Below are positions 33,491 to 41,203 of a stretch of DNA of 64,000 nucleotides, one piece after another; the stretch's first letter is position 1, and the number at the start of each line of letters is the position of its first letter. This stretch comes from Kordia sp050633145 (GTDB lineage: Bacteria > Bacteroidota > Bacteroidia > Flavobacteriales > Flavobacteriaceae). The translations under genes were made by a program, and so were the position numbers. Below the pieces are notes generated by a model, which was not told the origin of the DNA, searched no databases, and was given only the letters and a program-made list of their open reading frames with translations. Where the stretch lies: contig NZ_JBOEFY010000080.1 of NCBI RefSeq assembly GCF_050633145.1, positions 30,739 through 94,738 of the forward strand. Reading direction: 5' to 3'.

Positions 33491-33697
33491 ATGAAAAAAT
33501 TAAAATCAATCAGCGAATTTTCGAAGAATGCTAAAATGAAAAAATTAAATTTTAGCGATATGATCTACGGAGGTAGAGCAGGAGGATATACATTAACAGG
33601 ATGTAAGTCTTCTGGAGGAAATTTACATGACTGTAGTGATACAGATACAGGAAGTACAACACCAGCTGAACCAGCTGATAGCACTCCAGTAGCATAG
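33491..33697 (+). CDS. Graspetide precursor peptide 1
   Basis: A 68-residue precursor for the ATP-grasp enzyme encoded next. The leader (KKLKSISEFSKNAKMKKLNF) ends in Gly-Gly at about residues 27-28. The core has Thr/Ser donors (YTLTGCKSSGGNL) and then an acidic cluster HDCSDTDTG, suited to ester or amide side-chain links between Thr/Ser/Lys and Asp/Glu. Its leader is nearly identical to that of precursors 2 and 3. A hairpin after it may lower expression of the downstream enzymes. The product and target are unknown. Confidence 0.85.
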   Translation: MKKLKSISEFSKNAKMKKLNFSDMIYGGRAGGYTLTGCKSSGGNLHDCSDTDTGSTTPAEPADSTPVA

Positions 33698-33714
33698 TAA
33701 TATAAATTCATAAA

Positions 33715-33752
33715 AGTAAGGTTGCTAGAACACATCGAGCAACCTTACTTGT
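33715..33752 (+). terminator. Hairpin between precursor 1 and the enzymes
   Basis: AGTAAGGTTGCT (33715-33726) pairs perfectly with AGCAACCTTACT (33738-33749) around an 11-base loop, followed by TGTTT. A partial terminator here would make more precursor than enzyme, a common RiPP arrangement. Confidence 0.7.
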
Positions 33753-33769
33753 TTAATAAATACTAGCAA

Positions 33770-34771
33770 ATGATTTTAATTGTATCTCATGATTCTATTG
33801 ATGAACCAACTAACGATTTAATAGATTGGTTGAGTTTCTACAAAGCAAATTTTCAACGGATAAACGGAGAAGACTTTTATTTTAACAAGAAGTTTAATGT
33901 AAATTATAATGAATCATATATTGAAACAGAAAATTTCACAATACAAAGTAAAGATGTAAATGTTATTTGGTATCGAAGATGGAGTAATCGTTCTGTAAAC
34001 TCTATTCGTAAAGAATTTGATCGTAATAATCTAGACGAAGAAGAACGTTATTTTTTAGGAGCTTACCATGGGTATCTTTTAGGAGAAGTGAATGGTGTTC
34101 CAAGTACTATATTTAATTTGTTTAATGATAAAAAGTGGATACCAGATTATGGCTTATCAAGAGGTAAACTTAATAAGTTAGAAACATTACAGCTAGCAAA
34201 AAGTGTAGGAATTATGGTGCCAAAACTTATAATTACTACTTCTAAAAATGATGTTGAATCATTTTATGAAAAAGTTGGAGACTTAATTACTAAGAGTATA
34301 GTTGATGCTGATCTTTTATCTTTACGAGAAGAAAAATTAGATTTATTAACTAAATTAATATCTAAAAAAGAGATCGAGGCATTGCCAAAGACATTCTTCC
34401 CTACATTATTTCAAAATAAAATAGAAAAAGCCTTTGAAATTCGCACCTTTTTTATTGAGGATGAGTATTATTCAATGGCAATTTTCTCTCAAAATGATGC
34501 TTCAACAAGTGTTGATTTTAGAAATTATAATAGTAGAAAGCCTAATAGGTATGTACCTTTTAAACTTCCTGAGGAAGAAGAGGATAGGCTAAAAAAATTA
34601 ATGAAACTTATAGGGCTAAATAGTGGTTCAATTGATATTTTAGTTGAAAAAGAAACACAAAAATTTTACTTTTTAGAAGTAAATCCTGTAGGGCAACTTG
34701 GAATGGTTTCCGAGAATTGTAACTATTGTTTGGAAAAAATAATTGCTGAAAAACTAATACGCCATGACTGA
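33770..34771 (+). CDS. gwsG: Grasp-with-spasm system ATP-grasp peptide maturase
   Basis: An ATP-grasp ligase that in graspetide pathways activates Asp/Glu side chains of the core and joins them to Thr/Ser (ester) or Lys (amide). The N-terminal NVIWYRRWSNR resembles the pre-grasp domain of microviridin ligases. IEKAFEIRTFFIEDEYYSMA and GSIDILVE...FYFLEVNPVGQLG form the ATP-binding core, with Glu and Asn of EVNP as metal ligands. The length of 333 residues fits. It overlaps the next small gene by 8 bases. The name comes from family resemblance plus the SPASM partner. Confidence 0.85.
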   Translation: MILIVSHDSIDEPTNDLIDWLSFYKANFQRINGEDFYFNKKFNVNYNESYIETENFTIQSKDVNVIWYRRWSNRSVNSIRKEFDRNNLDEEERYFLGAYHGYLLGEVNGVPSTIFNLFNDKKWIPDYGLSRGKLNKLETLQLAKSVGIMVPKLIITTSKNDVESFYEKVGDLITKSIVDADLLSLREEKLDLLTKLISKKEIEALPKTFFPTLFQNKIEKAFEIRTFFIEDEYYSMAIFSQNDASTSVDFRNYNSRKPNRYVPFKLPEEEEDRLKKLMKLIGLNSGSIDILVEKETQKFYFLEVNPVGQLGMVSENCNYCLEKIIAEKLIRHD

Positions 34772-34997
34772 AAAACAAAAAACAATACCTGAGTTGGCAA
34801 AAATTGCCGAAAAACATCTTGGTGTAGCATTGCCTTTTTATCTAAAAAAAACGAAAGATATTAACAAACAAATTTCAATTTTCAGGTACGATACTTCAAC
34901 CTTTTATCGATCTGACTTTGTGATTAGCAAGCCATTTTATAAAATGATTCACATGCCTTTTAATAACGAATATTATAAAAATGATTCAGATGAATGA
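34764..34997 (+). CDS. Small protein in the graspetide operon
   Basis: A 77-residue protein that overlaps gwsG by 8 bases and gwsS by about 8-17, so it is tightly coupled to both and not a chance frame. It has a helical start (ELAKIAEKHLGVALPFYLKK) and an aromatic-rich second half (STFYRSDFVISKPFYKMIHM). No Gly-Gly site, Cys or catalytic motif is seen, so it is not another precursor. I do not recognise it as a standard member of the grasp-with-spasm system. A peptide-recognition or scaffold role is possible but not shown. Confidence 0.7.
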   Translation: MTEKQKTIPELAKIAEKHLGVALPFYLKKTKDINKQISIFRYDTSTFYRSDFVISKPFYKMIHMPFNNEYYKNDSDE

Positions 34998-36000
34998 TAA
35001 ATTTTATTTTTTTGCGTCATGTATGATTGTCAAAGGCGCTGCGCAAAGTGTGGTATATGACCTTCAAAGAAAGTCTTATGAATATATACCTAATGTGTTA
35101 TATGATATTTTGATTGAATATAATGGAAAAACAATTCAGAATATTGTTGATGATTATGGAGAGGAGAACAAAGAAGTAATTGTAGAGTATTTTGAATATC
35201 TTTCACAGAACGAATTTATTTTCTTTAGCAATTTTGGAGAAGAAAGTTTTCCGAAAATAGATTTGACTTGGCATTCGCCATTTCAAATATCAACACTTAT
35301 TATAGATATTTCGACAAAAACTTTCCCGTCACTTAAAAAAATATATAATGAAGTAGAAGCATTGGGTTGTGGAGCTATTAGCTTTCGCTTTTTAGATGTT
35401 GAAACCTATGTGTTACATTTTGAAGAAGCAATGCGTATTTTCGGGAAATCTCGTTGTCGCTCTTTTGAGCTTTTTCTTCCTTTTGATGCATCTAAAAATG
35501 TGGAGTATTTTAATCAATTAACAATAAAAAATAATCGTATTTACAGCATTCATATATATGATGCAAATGAGCGAAAAGTTGAAATTTTAGATGAAATTAA
35601 AACGCCATTATTTTACCATTCAGAGACATTAGAGGCAAATAGTCCACATGTTTCAAACTCTAGTAATTTTCTGGTAAATAAAGACATGTTTATGGAATCG
35701 CAACACCATAATACTTTTTTTAATAGAAAAATATATATAAATGAAGCAGGAGAAATTAAAAATGCACCTAATTGTGAGGAAGTTTTTGGACAGGTAGATC
35801 AAGATGCCTTAGAAAGTATTTTAAAAGAAGAGGGTTTTCAAAAATATTGGAATATCAATAAAGATACTATAGCAGTTTGTAAAGATTGTGAACATAGATA
35901 TATGTGTATGAGCGATCGTAAACCACTTAAAAAAGTAAATGAACTGTGGCAACTAGAAGGAAAATGTGCTTACAATCCTTATGAAGCGGAATGGGCTTAA
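34990..36000 (+). CDS. gwsS: Grasp-with-spasm system SPASM-domain peptide maturase
   Basis: A 336-residue protein with the layout of a peptide maturase but without the radical SAM CxxxCxxC motif. The N-terminal part (FASCMIVKGAAQSVVYDLQR to LSQNEFIFF, about 9-80) resembles the PqqD-like peptide-recognition domain. The middle keeps a degenerate barrel pattern. The C-terminal SPASM-type Cys cluster is retained: NCEEVFG, CKDCEHRYMC and GKCAYNPYE. In this family the SPASM protein is thought to help the ATP-grasp enzyme. MNDKFYFF at 34990 is preferred; ATG 34981 is possible. Precursors 2 and 3 follow. Confidence 0.8.
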   Translation: MNDKFYFFASCMIVKGAAQSVVYDLQRKSYEYIPNVLYDILIEYNGKTIQNIVDDYGEENKEVIVEYFEYLSQNEFIFFSNFGEESFPKIDLTWHSPFQISTLIIDISTKTFPSLKKIYNEVEALGCGAISFRFLDVETYVLHFEEAMRIFGKSRCRSFELFLPFDASKNVEYFNQLTIKNNRIYSIHIYDANERKVEILDEIKTPLFYHSETLEANSPHVSNSSNFLVNKDMFMESQHHNTFFNRKIYINEAGEIKNAPNCEEVFGQVDQDALESILKEEGFQKYWNINKDTIAVCKDCEHRYMCMSDRKPLKKVNELWQLEGKCAYNPYEAEWA

Positions 36001-36039
36001 AGCTAAAGTCTAAATGAATAACCATAAAACTTTAAAATC

Positions 36040-36252
36040 ATGAAAAAATTAAAATCAATTAGTGAATTTTCAAAGAATACAACTGTAAAAAAGCTTAACA
36101 TAGGTAATTTTATCTACGGAGGTTATTGGGAAGGACGTGTCACGTTTACTAATTATGAACAAACTGGACCTGATAAATTACATGATTATGGTGATATGGA
36201 TGGAGATTACCAATCTCCTTCAGAACCAGCTTCAGATTCTCCTGTAAATTAA
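36040..36252 (+). CDS. Graspetide precursor peptide 2
   Basis: A 70-residue precursor whose leader (KKLKSISEFSKNTTVKKLNI) matches precursor 1; Gly-Gly is at about residues 27-28. The core VTFTNYEQTGPDKLHDYGDM has the TxT donors, a Lys-containing TGPDKLHD block and an acidic cluster, followed by a Ser/Glu/Pro tail. It has no Cys, unlike precursors 1 and 3. It follows gwsS by 39 bases. Confidence 0.85.
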   Translation: MKKLKSISEFSKNTTVKKLNIGNFIYGGYWEGRVTFTNYEQTGPDKLHDYGDMDGDYQSPSEPASDSPVN

Positions 36253-36316
36253 ATAACGAGTTTGGTATAAGAAATCTTTAATCAATATCTAAAAAATAAC
36301 TATAAAACCTTATATC

Positions 36317-36529
36317 ATGAAAAAATTAAGATCAATTAGTGAATTTTCAAAGAACAAAACTGTAAAAAAGTCAAATATTAGTAGCATTATTCACGGAGGT
36401 GCTTCGGGAGGAAATTTCACATGTACAAATTATTCACAAACAGGACCTGACAAATTGCATGATTGTGGTGATGGAGATAGCAATTCTAAATCTTCTTCAG
36501 AACCAGCTTCAAGCTCTCCAGTCAACTAA
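36317..36529 (+). CDS. Graspetide precursor peptide 3
   Basis: A 70-residue near-duplicate of precursor 2 (leader KKLRSISEFSKNKTVKKSNI, core FTCTNYSQTGPDKLHDCGDG). Two Cys in the core replace other residues of precursor 2. Precursors 2 and 3 share TGPDKLHD and the SEPAS.SPVN tail; they arose by tandem duplication. A strong hairpin terminator lies 31 bases downstream. Confidence 0.85.
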   Translation: MKKLRSISEFSKNKTVKKSNISSIIHGGASGGNFTCTNYSQTGPDKLHDCGDGDSNSKSSSEPASSSPVN

Positions 36530-36560
36530 TACACATTTTCAACGAATAAAAAACCAACAA

Positions 36561-36586
36561 AAAACCACGCTTCTCAGCGTGGTTTT
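36561..36586. terminator. Terminator after the graspetide operon
   Basis: AAAACCACGC and GCGTGGTTTT pair around TTCTCA. It is identical in sequence to the terminator at 39353-39378 and belongs to the duplicated yebC end. Confidence 0.88.
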
Positions 36587-36606
36587 CACATATATGTGCA
36601 TCGTTC

Positions 36607-36642
36607 TTATTCAGCCATTTTGTGATATACATTTTGTACATC
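36607..36642 (-). pseudogene. Fragment of a second yebC 3' end
   Basis: Read on the minus strand, these bases encode DVQNVYHKMAE and a stop, against DVQNVYHTMAE and a stop in the resident yebC. The 46-base distance from terminator to stop is the same in both copies. Over these 12 codons four differences are synonymous and one is not, so this end diverged while still coding, probably in another genome. Similarity fades beyond it. Confidence 0.75.
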
Positions 36643-36804
36643 GCTATTATTTTTCTCTTGATTTTGAAAGTTTAGCTTAATGAATCTAAAAATTAAAAAA
36701 AATGTAAAGTTTTGGATATAGTAAATGTTAATGAATTTTTCTTATTGGTTAAAAAAAGACAATTAAATTATTATTTTTGCTCACATTGCATTAAAAATAA
36801 CCAT

Positions 36805-39330
36805 ATGAAAAAAATATACTTTCTATCTCTTCTTTTTATCTTAATAGGGCAAACGCTCACAGCACAAACTGTAAATATTCCTGATGCTAATTTTAAAAGC
36901 AGACTATTAACAGGTAATATTGTAGATACGAATGGAGATGGTATTTTAGATTCTGATATTGATTATAATAATGACAATGAAATACAAGTATCTGAAGCCG
37001 AAACAGTCACTAATTTGATTGTATCGGAGTTCTTCATAAATAACCTTATTGGTATTGAAGCGTTTGTTAATGTAGAAATTTTAGATTGCTCAGGGAATAA
37101 CTTAAATGGAGTATTGGATCTTTCTTCTCTGTCAAATCTTAAAAAACTGTATTGCGATGATAATGAAATTACTAGCTTGAATGTTTCAGGAAGCCTAGAT
37201 CTAGATGAACTTAACTGTAAAGAGAATCAAATAACAAGTTTAGATGTTACAGCAAATCAGAATCTATTGATTTTAAATTGTTCTAACAACAACATGAGTA
37301 CTTTATCTTTCGGCTCTAGCTTGGAGGAGTTGGATTGTCAAATCAATTCCATTACAGCTATTAATGTCACATCAAATACCAATTTAAGAGAATTGAATTG
37401 TTTTTTTAATCAGATTTCTGTCATTGATGTTTCGCAAAATCTAATTTTGGAAAATTTACAAATTGGAAATAATAGTATTAGTCAATTAGATGTAACTCAG
37501 AATACCAATCTAAAAACTCTATCAATTCCTAATAATTCTATTTCTAATATAGATGTTACTACATGTCTAAATTTAGTTTCATTGAATGTTGAATATAATT
37601 CTTTATCAAATTTGGATGTTTCAATGTGCCCTAATTTAGAATTTTTTGCTTGTGCTTCAAATTTATTAACGAGTATTGATGTTACTTCAAATCCACTTCT
37701 ATATCGTTTTGATTGTATTTTAAATCAGATCACAGATTTGGATGTTTCTCAAAATGGAAATCTTCATACTTTTTTCGCTGGAAATAATCAATTAGAAACT
37801 TTGTCTCTTAAAAATGGGGACCATTTAATAACAAATTTAGATTTTGGTTCTAATTCAACACTGCAATACGTTTGCGCTGATGCTAACGAGGTTCAAGCAG
37901 TTCAAAATTTTGTAAATAGTTATGGATATACTGATTGTGTCGTAAATAGTTATTGCTCATTTACACCAGGCGGAACATTCTATACAGTTTCAGGAGAAGT
38001 AAAATTAGATGCTAATGCTAATGGTTGCGACATGAATGATGAAGCATTTCCTAATATTTCATTTTCCATCACAAATGGTACAGACACAGGAATATTTACA
38101 GCTGATACTTCTGGAAATTATGAAATTCCACTAAGCGAAGGAATGCATACAATTACACCACAATTAGAGAATCCAACATATTTTACGGTGAGTCCAATAA
38201 GTATTTCTGTAGATTTTCCAACAGATGCAAGTCCAAATATTCAAGATTTTTGTATCACACCAAGCGGAACATATAATGATCTCGAAATCACTATTATTCC
38301 ATTAGAGGAAGCGCGACCAGGATTTGATACAGATTATAAAATTGTTTACAAGAATAAAGGAACAACAACTTTATCAGGAACAGTGAATTTAATGTTTGAG
38401 GATGATTATATGGATTTGGTTATTGCGAATCCAACTGTAGACATACAAAATACAGAAAGTTTAAGTTGGAACTATACAAATTTAGCTCCTTTTGAATCGA
38501 GAAGTATTTTGTATACAATGAATTTGAATACACCAACGGATGGCAACTTTCCTCTAAACGGAGATGATGAGTTAACCTTTACAGCAAGCATAATACCAAC
38601 AGCTTCCGATGAAACACAAGATGATAACACGCAAACATTTGTACAAACGGTTGTAAACTCATTCGATCCAAATGATAAAACTTGTTTGGAAGGAAACACA
38701 ATTACAGAAGATAAAGTAGGAGAGTATGTTCATTATTTAATCCGATTTGAAAATACAGGAACTGCAAGTGCCATCAATGTAGTTGTAAAGGATGATATTG
38801 ATGCGGCTAGTTATGATATTAGTTCACTAAGTGTTATTGAAGGTAGTCATGATTTTGTGACTAGAGTAGATGAGCAAAAAGTAGAATTTGTATTTGAAAA
38901 TATTAATTTGCCTTTTGATGACGCTACAAACGATGGATATGTATTGTTTAAAATAAAGACAAAATCTACATTAGTTGTGAATGATACTTTTATGAATAAA
39001 GCAGAAATCTTTTTTGATTTCAATGCACCAATTATTACCAATGACGAAGTTACGACAGTTGCACAACCGTTAAGTGTCAATGAAGTTAATTTAGATGCTA
39101 CTATAGAAGCATTTCCAAAGCCAACAACAGAAACGTTATATATTCAAGGGGAAAACCCAATTAATACCATCGATTTGTATACATTACAAGGGCGATTAGT
39201 GCTTTCAAAGAAACTAATTGGAAATCAAACAGCAACCAACGTTTCATTAAAATCACTTTCTAAAGGATTGTATATTTTAAAAGCAACTTCAAACAAAGGT
39301 GTTTTTACAGATAAAATCATTAAGCAATAA
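36805..39330 (+). CDS. Secreted leucine-rich-repeat protein with sorting domain
   Basis: An 841-residue secreted protein. The start at 36805 gives a normal signal (MKKIYFLSLLFILIGQTLTA); the earlier start at 36712 adds 31 unlikely residues. After a short Ca-rich-looking segment (DTNGDGILDSDIDYNND), about 14 Bacteroidota-type leucine-rich repeats (NLRELNCFFNQISVIDVSQN style) span roughly residues 70-380. A beta-domain and a conserved repeat domain follow (SFDPNDKTCLEGNTI, VGEYVHYLIRFENTG, NKAEIFFDFNAPI), then a type IX sorting tail. An adhesin role is likely from architecture. A candidate promoter is TTG (36745) and TATTTTTG (36772-36779). It lies between the two yebC 3' ends, so it may have come with the rearrangement. 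Confidence 0.85.
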   Translation: MKKIYFLSLLFILIGQTLTAQTVNIPDANFKSRLLTGNIVDTNGDGILDSDIDYNNDNEIQVSEAETVTNLIVSEFFINNLIGIEAFVNVEILDCSGNNLNGVLDLSSLSNLKKLYCDDNEITSLNVSGSLDLDELNCKENQITSLDVTANQNLLILNCSNNNMSTLSFGSSLEELDCQINSITAINVTSNTNLRELNCFFNQISVIDVSQNLILENLQIGNNSISQLDVTQNTNLKTLSIPNNSISNIDVTTCLNLVSLNVEYNSLSNLDVSMCPNLEFFACASNLLTSIDVTSNPLLYRFDCILNQITDLDVSQNGNLHTFFAGNNQLETLSLKNGDHLITNLDFGSNSTLQYVCADANEVQAVQNFVNSYGYTDCVVNSYCSFTPGGTFYTVSGEVKLDANANGCDMNDEAFPNISFSITNGTDTGIFTADTSGNYEIPLSEGMHTITPQLENPTYFTVSPISISVDFPTDASPNIQDFCITPSGTYNDLEITIIPLEEARPGFDTDYKIVYKNKGTTTLSGTVNLMFEDDYMDLVIANPTVDIQNTESLSWNYTNLAPFESRSILYTMNLNTPTDGNFPLNGDDELTFTASIIPTASDETQDDNTQTFVQTVVNSFDPNDKTCLEGNTITEDKVGEYVHYLIRFENTGTASAINVVVKDDIDAASYDISSLSVIEGSHDFVTRVDEQKVEFVFENINLPFDDATNDGYVLFKIKTKSTLVVNDTFMNKAEIFFDFNAPIITNDEVTTVAQPLSVNEVNLDATIEAFPKPTTETLYIQGENPINTIDLYTLQGRLVLSKKLIGNQTATNVSLKSLSKGLYILKATSNKGVFTDKIIKQ

Positions 39331-39352
39331 AACAAAATAGACTTTAAAACAA

Positions 39353-39378
39353 AAAACCACGCTTCTCAGCGTGGTTTT
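39353..39378. terminator. Bidirectional terminator, LRR gene/yebC
   Basis: The same AAAACCACGC/GCGTGGTTTT hairpin as at 36561-36586, between convergent genes. Confidence 0.88.
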
Positions 39379-39398
39379 TATATATATGTTAAGTACTG

Positions 39399-40109
39399 TT
39401 ACTCAGCCATTGTATGATACACATTCTGTACATCATCATCTTCTTCTAGCTTTTCTAACAGTTTTTCAATATCTGCCGTTTGTTCCTCGTTTAAAGATTT
39501 TGTTGCTTGTGGAATGCGCTCAAAACCAGAAGATAAAATTTCAATTTCTCTAGTTTCTAATTCTTTTTGAATATTTCCGTAGCTTCCAAATGGTCCGTAT
39601 AATAAAATACCATCATCATCTGCAAACACTTCTTCTACACCAAAATCAATGAATTCTAACTCTAATTCTTCAGGGTCTTGTCCTTCTGATGGAATTCGGA
39701 AGTTGCAGGTATGATCAAACATAAATTCAACCGAACCTTGTGTTCCTAAATTTCCATCACATTTATTAAAGTAGCTACGTACGTTTGCTACAGTTCTATT
39801 ATTATTATCGGTTGCAGTTTCCACCAAAATAGCAATTCCGTGTGGTCCATACCCTTCAAACAATACTTCTTTATAGTTATCTGTATTTTTATCAGAAGCC
39901 TTCTTAATAGCACGTTCAACATTGTCTTTTGGCATGTTGGCAGCCTTTGCATTCTGAATTACTGCGCGCAACCTGGAATTCGTCTCAGGATTTGGCCCGC
40001 CTTCCTTTACAGCCATCACAATATCTTTACCAATACGTGTAAAGGTTTTTGCCATTGCTGACCAGCGTTTCATTTTTCGTGCTTTTCTAAATTCAAATGC
40101 TCTTCCCAT
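39399..40109 (-). CDS. yebC: YebC/PmpR-family protein
   Basis: A conserved protein known as a DNA-binding regulator in some bacteria and as a translation factor for poly-Pro stalling in others. MGRAFEFRKARKMKRWSAMA, FTRIGKDIVMAVKEGGPNPE and NAKAANMPKDNVERAIKKAS are signature segments; GYGPHGIAILVE is in the middle. The length of 236 residues is normal. A diverged copy of its last 11 codons lies at 36607-36642. Confidence 0.95.
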   Translation of the reverse strand: MGRAFEFRKARKMKRWSAMAKTFTRIGKDIVMAVKEGGPNPETNSRLRAVIQNAKAANMPKDNVERAIKKASDKNTDNYKEVLFEGYGPHGIAILVETATDNNNRTVANVRSYFNKCDGNLGTQGSVEFMFDHTCNFRIPSEGQDPEELELEFIDFGVEEVFADDDGILLYGPFGSYGNIQKELETREIEILSSGFERIPQATKSLNEEQTADIEKLLEKLEEDDDVQNVYHTMAE

Positions 40110-40156
40110 TATGCGAGTTCTTTTTTTATTTTAGGATTACAAATATATAGGTTGTA

Positions 40157-41200
40157 TTACTCTTTTGGAATATGTCTGCTTAAAAATTTTGCAGAAGCTT
40201 CATTCCATTGATTAATAGCCTTGGTTCGTTTTTTATTTAATTCTTCATTTCTCTTGTTGAAATCGTTTATAGCTTTGTTAAAATCATTCACCATAGTATT
40301 GTACTGATCAATATCTTTTTGCGTACGATCTTTTGGTTTCTTTTTATCAATAGCTTCTTTGATTGCGTCAAATTTTTCATTGAATAAGAAAAATTCAATC
40401 ATTTTCGGAATTTCGTTTTGTGTTTCTTCTAAATAAAATTCTAAGGTCTTTTTTGTTGCTTCTACAAGCGAAAGATCATCTTTATAGGTTGCTATAGTAT
40501 CTAAATCTTTTATGCCTTCTTGCGCAAACATTTGCAGCGCATTTTGGTTTTGTTGCATAGCACTAATATCACCTGATGATAAACCGTTTAACAAAAAACT
40601 TTCTTGAATATTACTCTTAAAAAACAATAAGTATACAGCGTTTCTATGTTCAAATACTTCGTTAGAAATCTTCATTTTTTTCCCTAAGTCAGACTCATCA
40701 TCAGTCAATCTAATATTGTTTCTTGCTGCATATTCCTCTAACATTTTTGTATAGTTGTCTTGCGCTTCTTGCATGCGTTGATCTACTTTTTTCTGAGCCA
40801 GAATATACGCTTCCATAAAATCATACGATTGCTCAGCAACTTCTTTCATGTCTACAATTTTTGCGTAGTCATTTTTTAAAATGTTTGTACGCAAATCCAT
40901 GTATTCCAACACTTGTTGCTTATAGGCATCTTCTCCTTCGTAGGCATTTGCTCTTTTGATTTTAGCCATGGCACGTTGCAACGATTTTATCAAACGTTTA
41001 CGATCGCCTTCAATTCTTCTTGCGCTTTTACTATGTGCAACCGATTTGGTATACTTCCACATACTTTTGGAAATCTTTTTGTTTTCTTTCCCGATAAAAG
41101 TCAAGTAGTCATTTGGATTTTCAAAGTTTTGGGAAGTTCCTGTCTGAAACAGTAAGACACAGAAGAACACAAAAAATGGTTGTAGGTAGTTTGTTTTCAT
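40157..41200 (-). CDS. Secreted coiled-coil protein
   Basis: A 347-residue exported protein with a signal ending in FQTGTSQ. Almost all of the rest is charged helix (for example KSLQRAMAKIKRANAYEGED, QRMQEAQDNYTKMLEEYAAR, KAINDFNKRNEELNKKRTKA), likely a periplasmic coiled coil. I see no enzyme motif. It resembles proteins called LIC11966-type surface proteins, but I am not certain. The prc gene lies 3 bases before it on the same strand, so the two are an operon; it may be a partner or substrate of that protease. Confidence 0.75.
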   Translation of the reverse strand: MKTNYLQPFFVFFCVLLFQTGTSQNFENPNDYLTFIGKENKKISKSMWKYTKSVAHSKSARRIEGDRKRLIKSLQRAMAKIKRANAYEGEDAYKQQVLEYMDLRTNILKNDYAKIVDMKEVAEQSYDFMEAYILAQKKVDQRMQEAQDNYTKMLEEYAARNNIRLTDDESDLGKKMKISNEVFEHRNAVYLLFFKSNIQESFLLNGLSSGDISAMQQNQNALQMFAQEGIKDLDTIATYKDDLSLVEATKKTLEFYLEETQNEIPKMIEFFLFNEKFDAIKEAIDKKKPKDRTQKDIDQYNTMVNDFNKAINDFNKRNEELNKKRTKAINQWNEASAKFLSRHIPKE

Positions 41201-41203
41201 GAA

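Noticed and set aside
36399..36680. 93-codon plus-strand frame
   Set aside because: It overlaps precursor 3 out of frame and then the terminator and the yebC fragment; it is a shadow frame.
31729..39398. Accessory region as a complete integrated element with integrase
   Set aside because: No integrase, transposase or phage gene is present; only the repeats and the yebC fragment hint at transfer.
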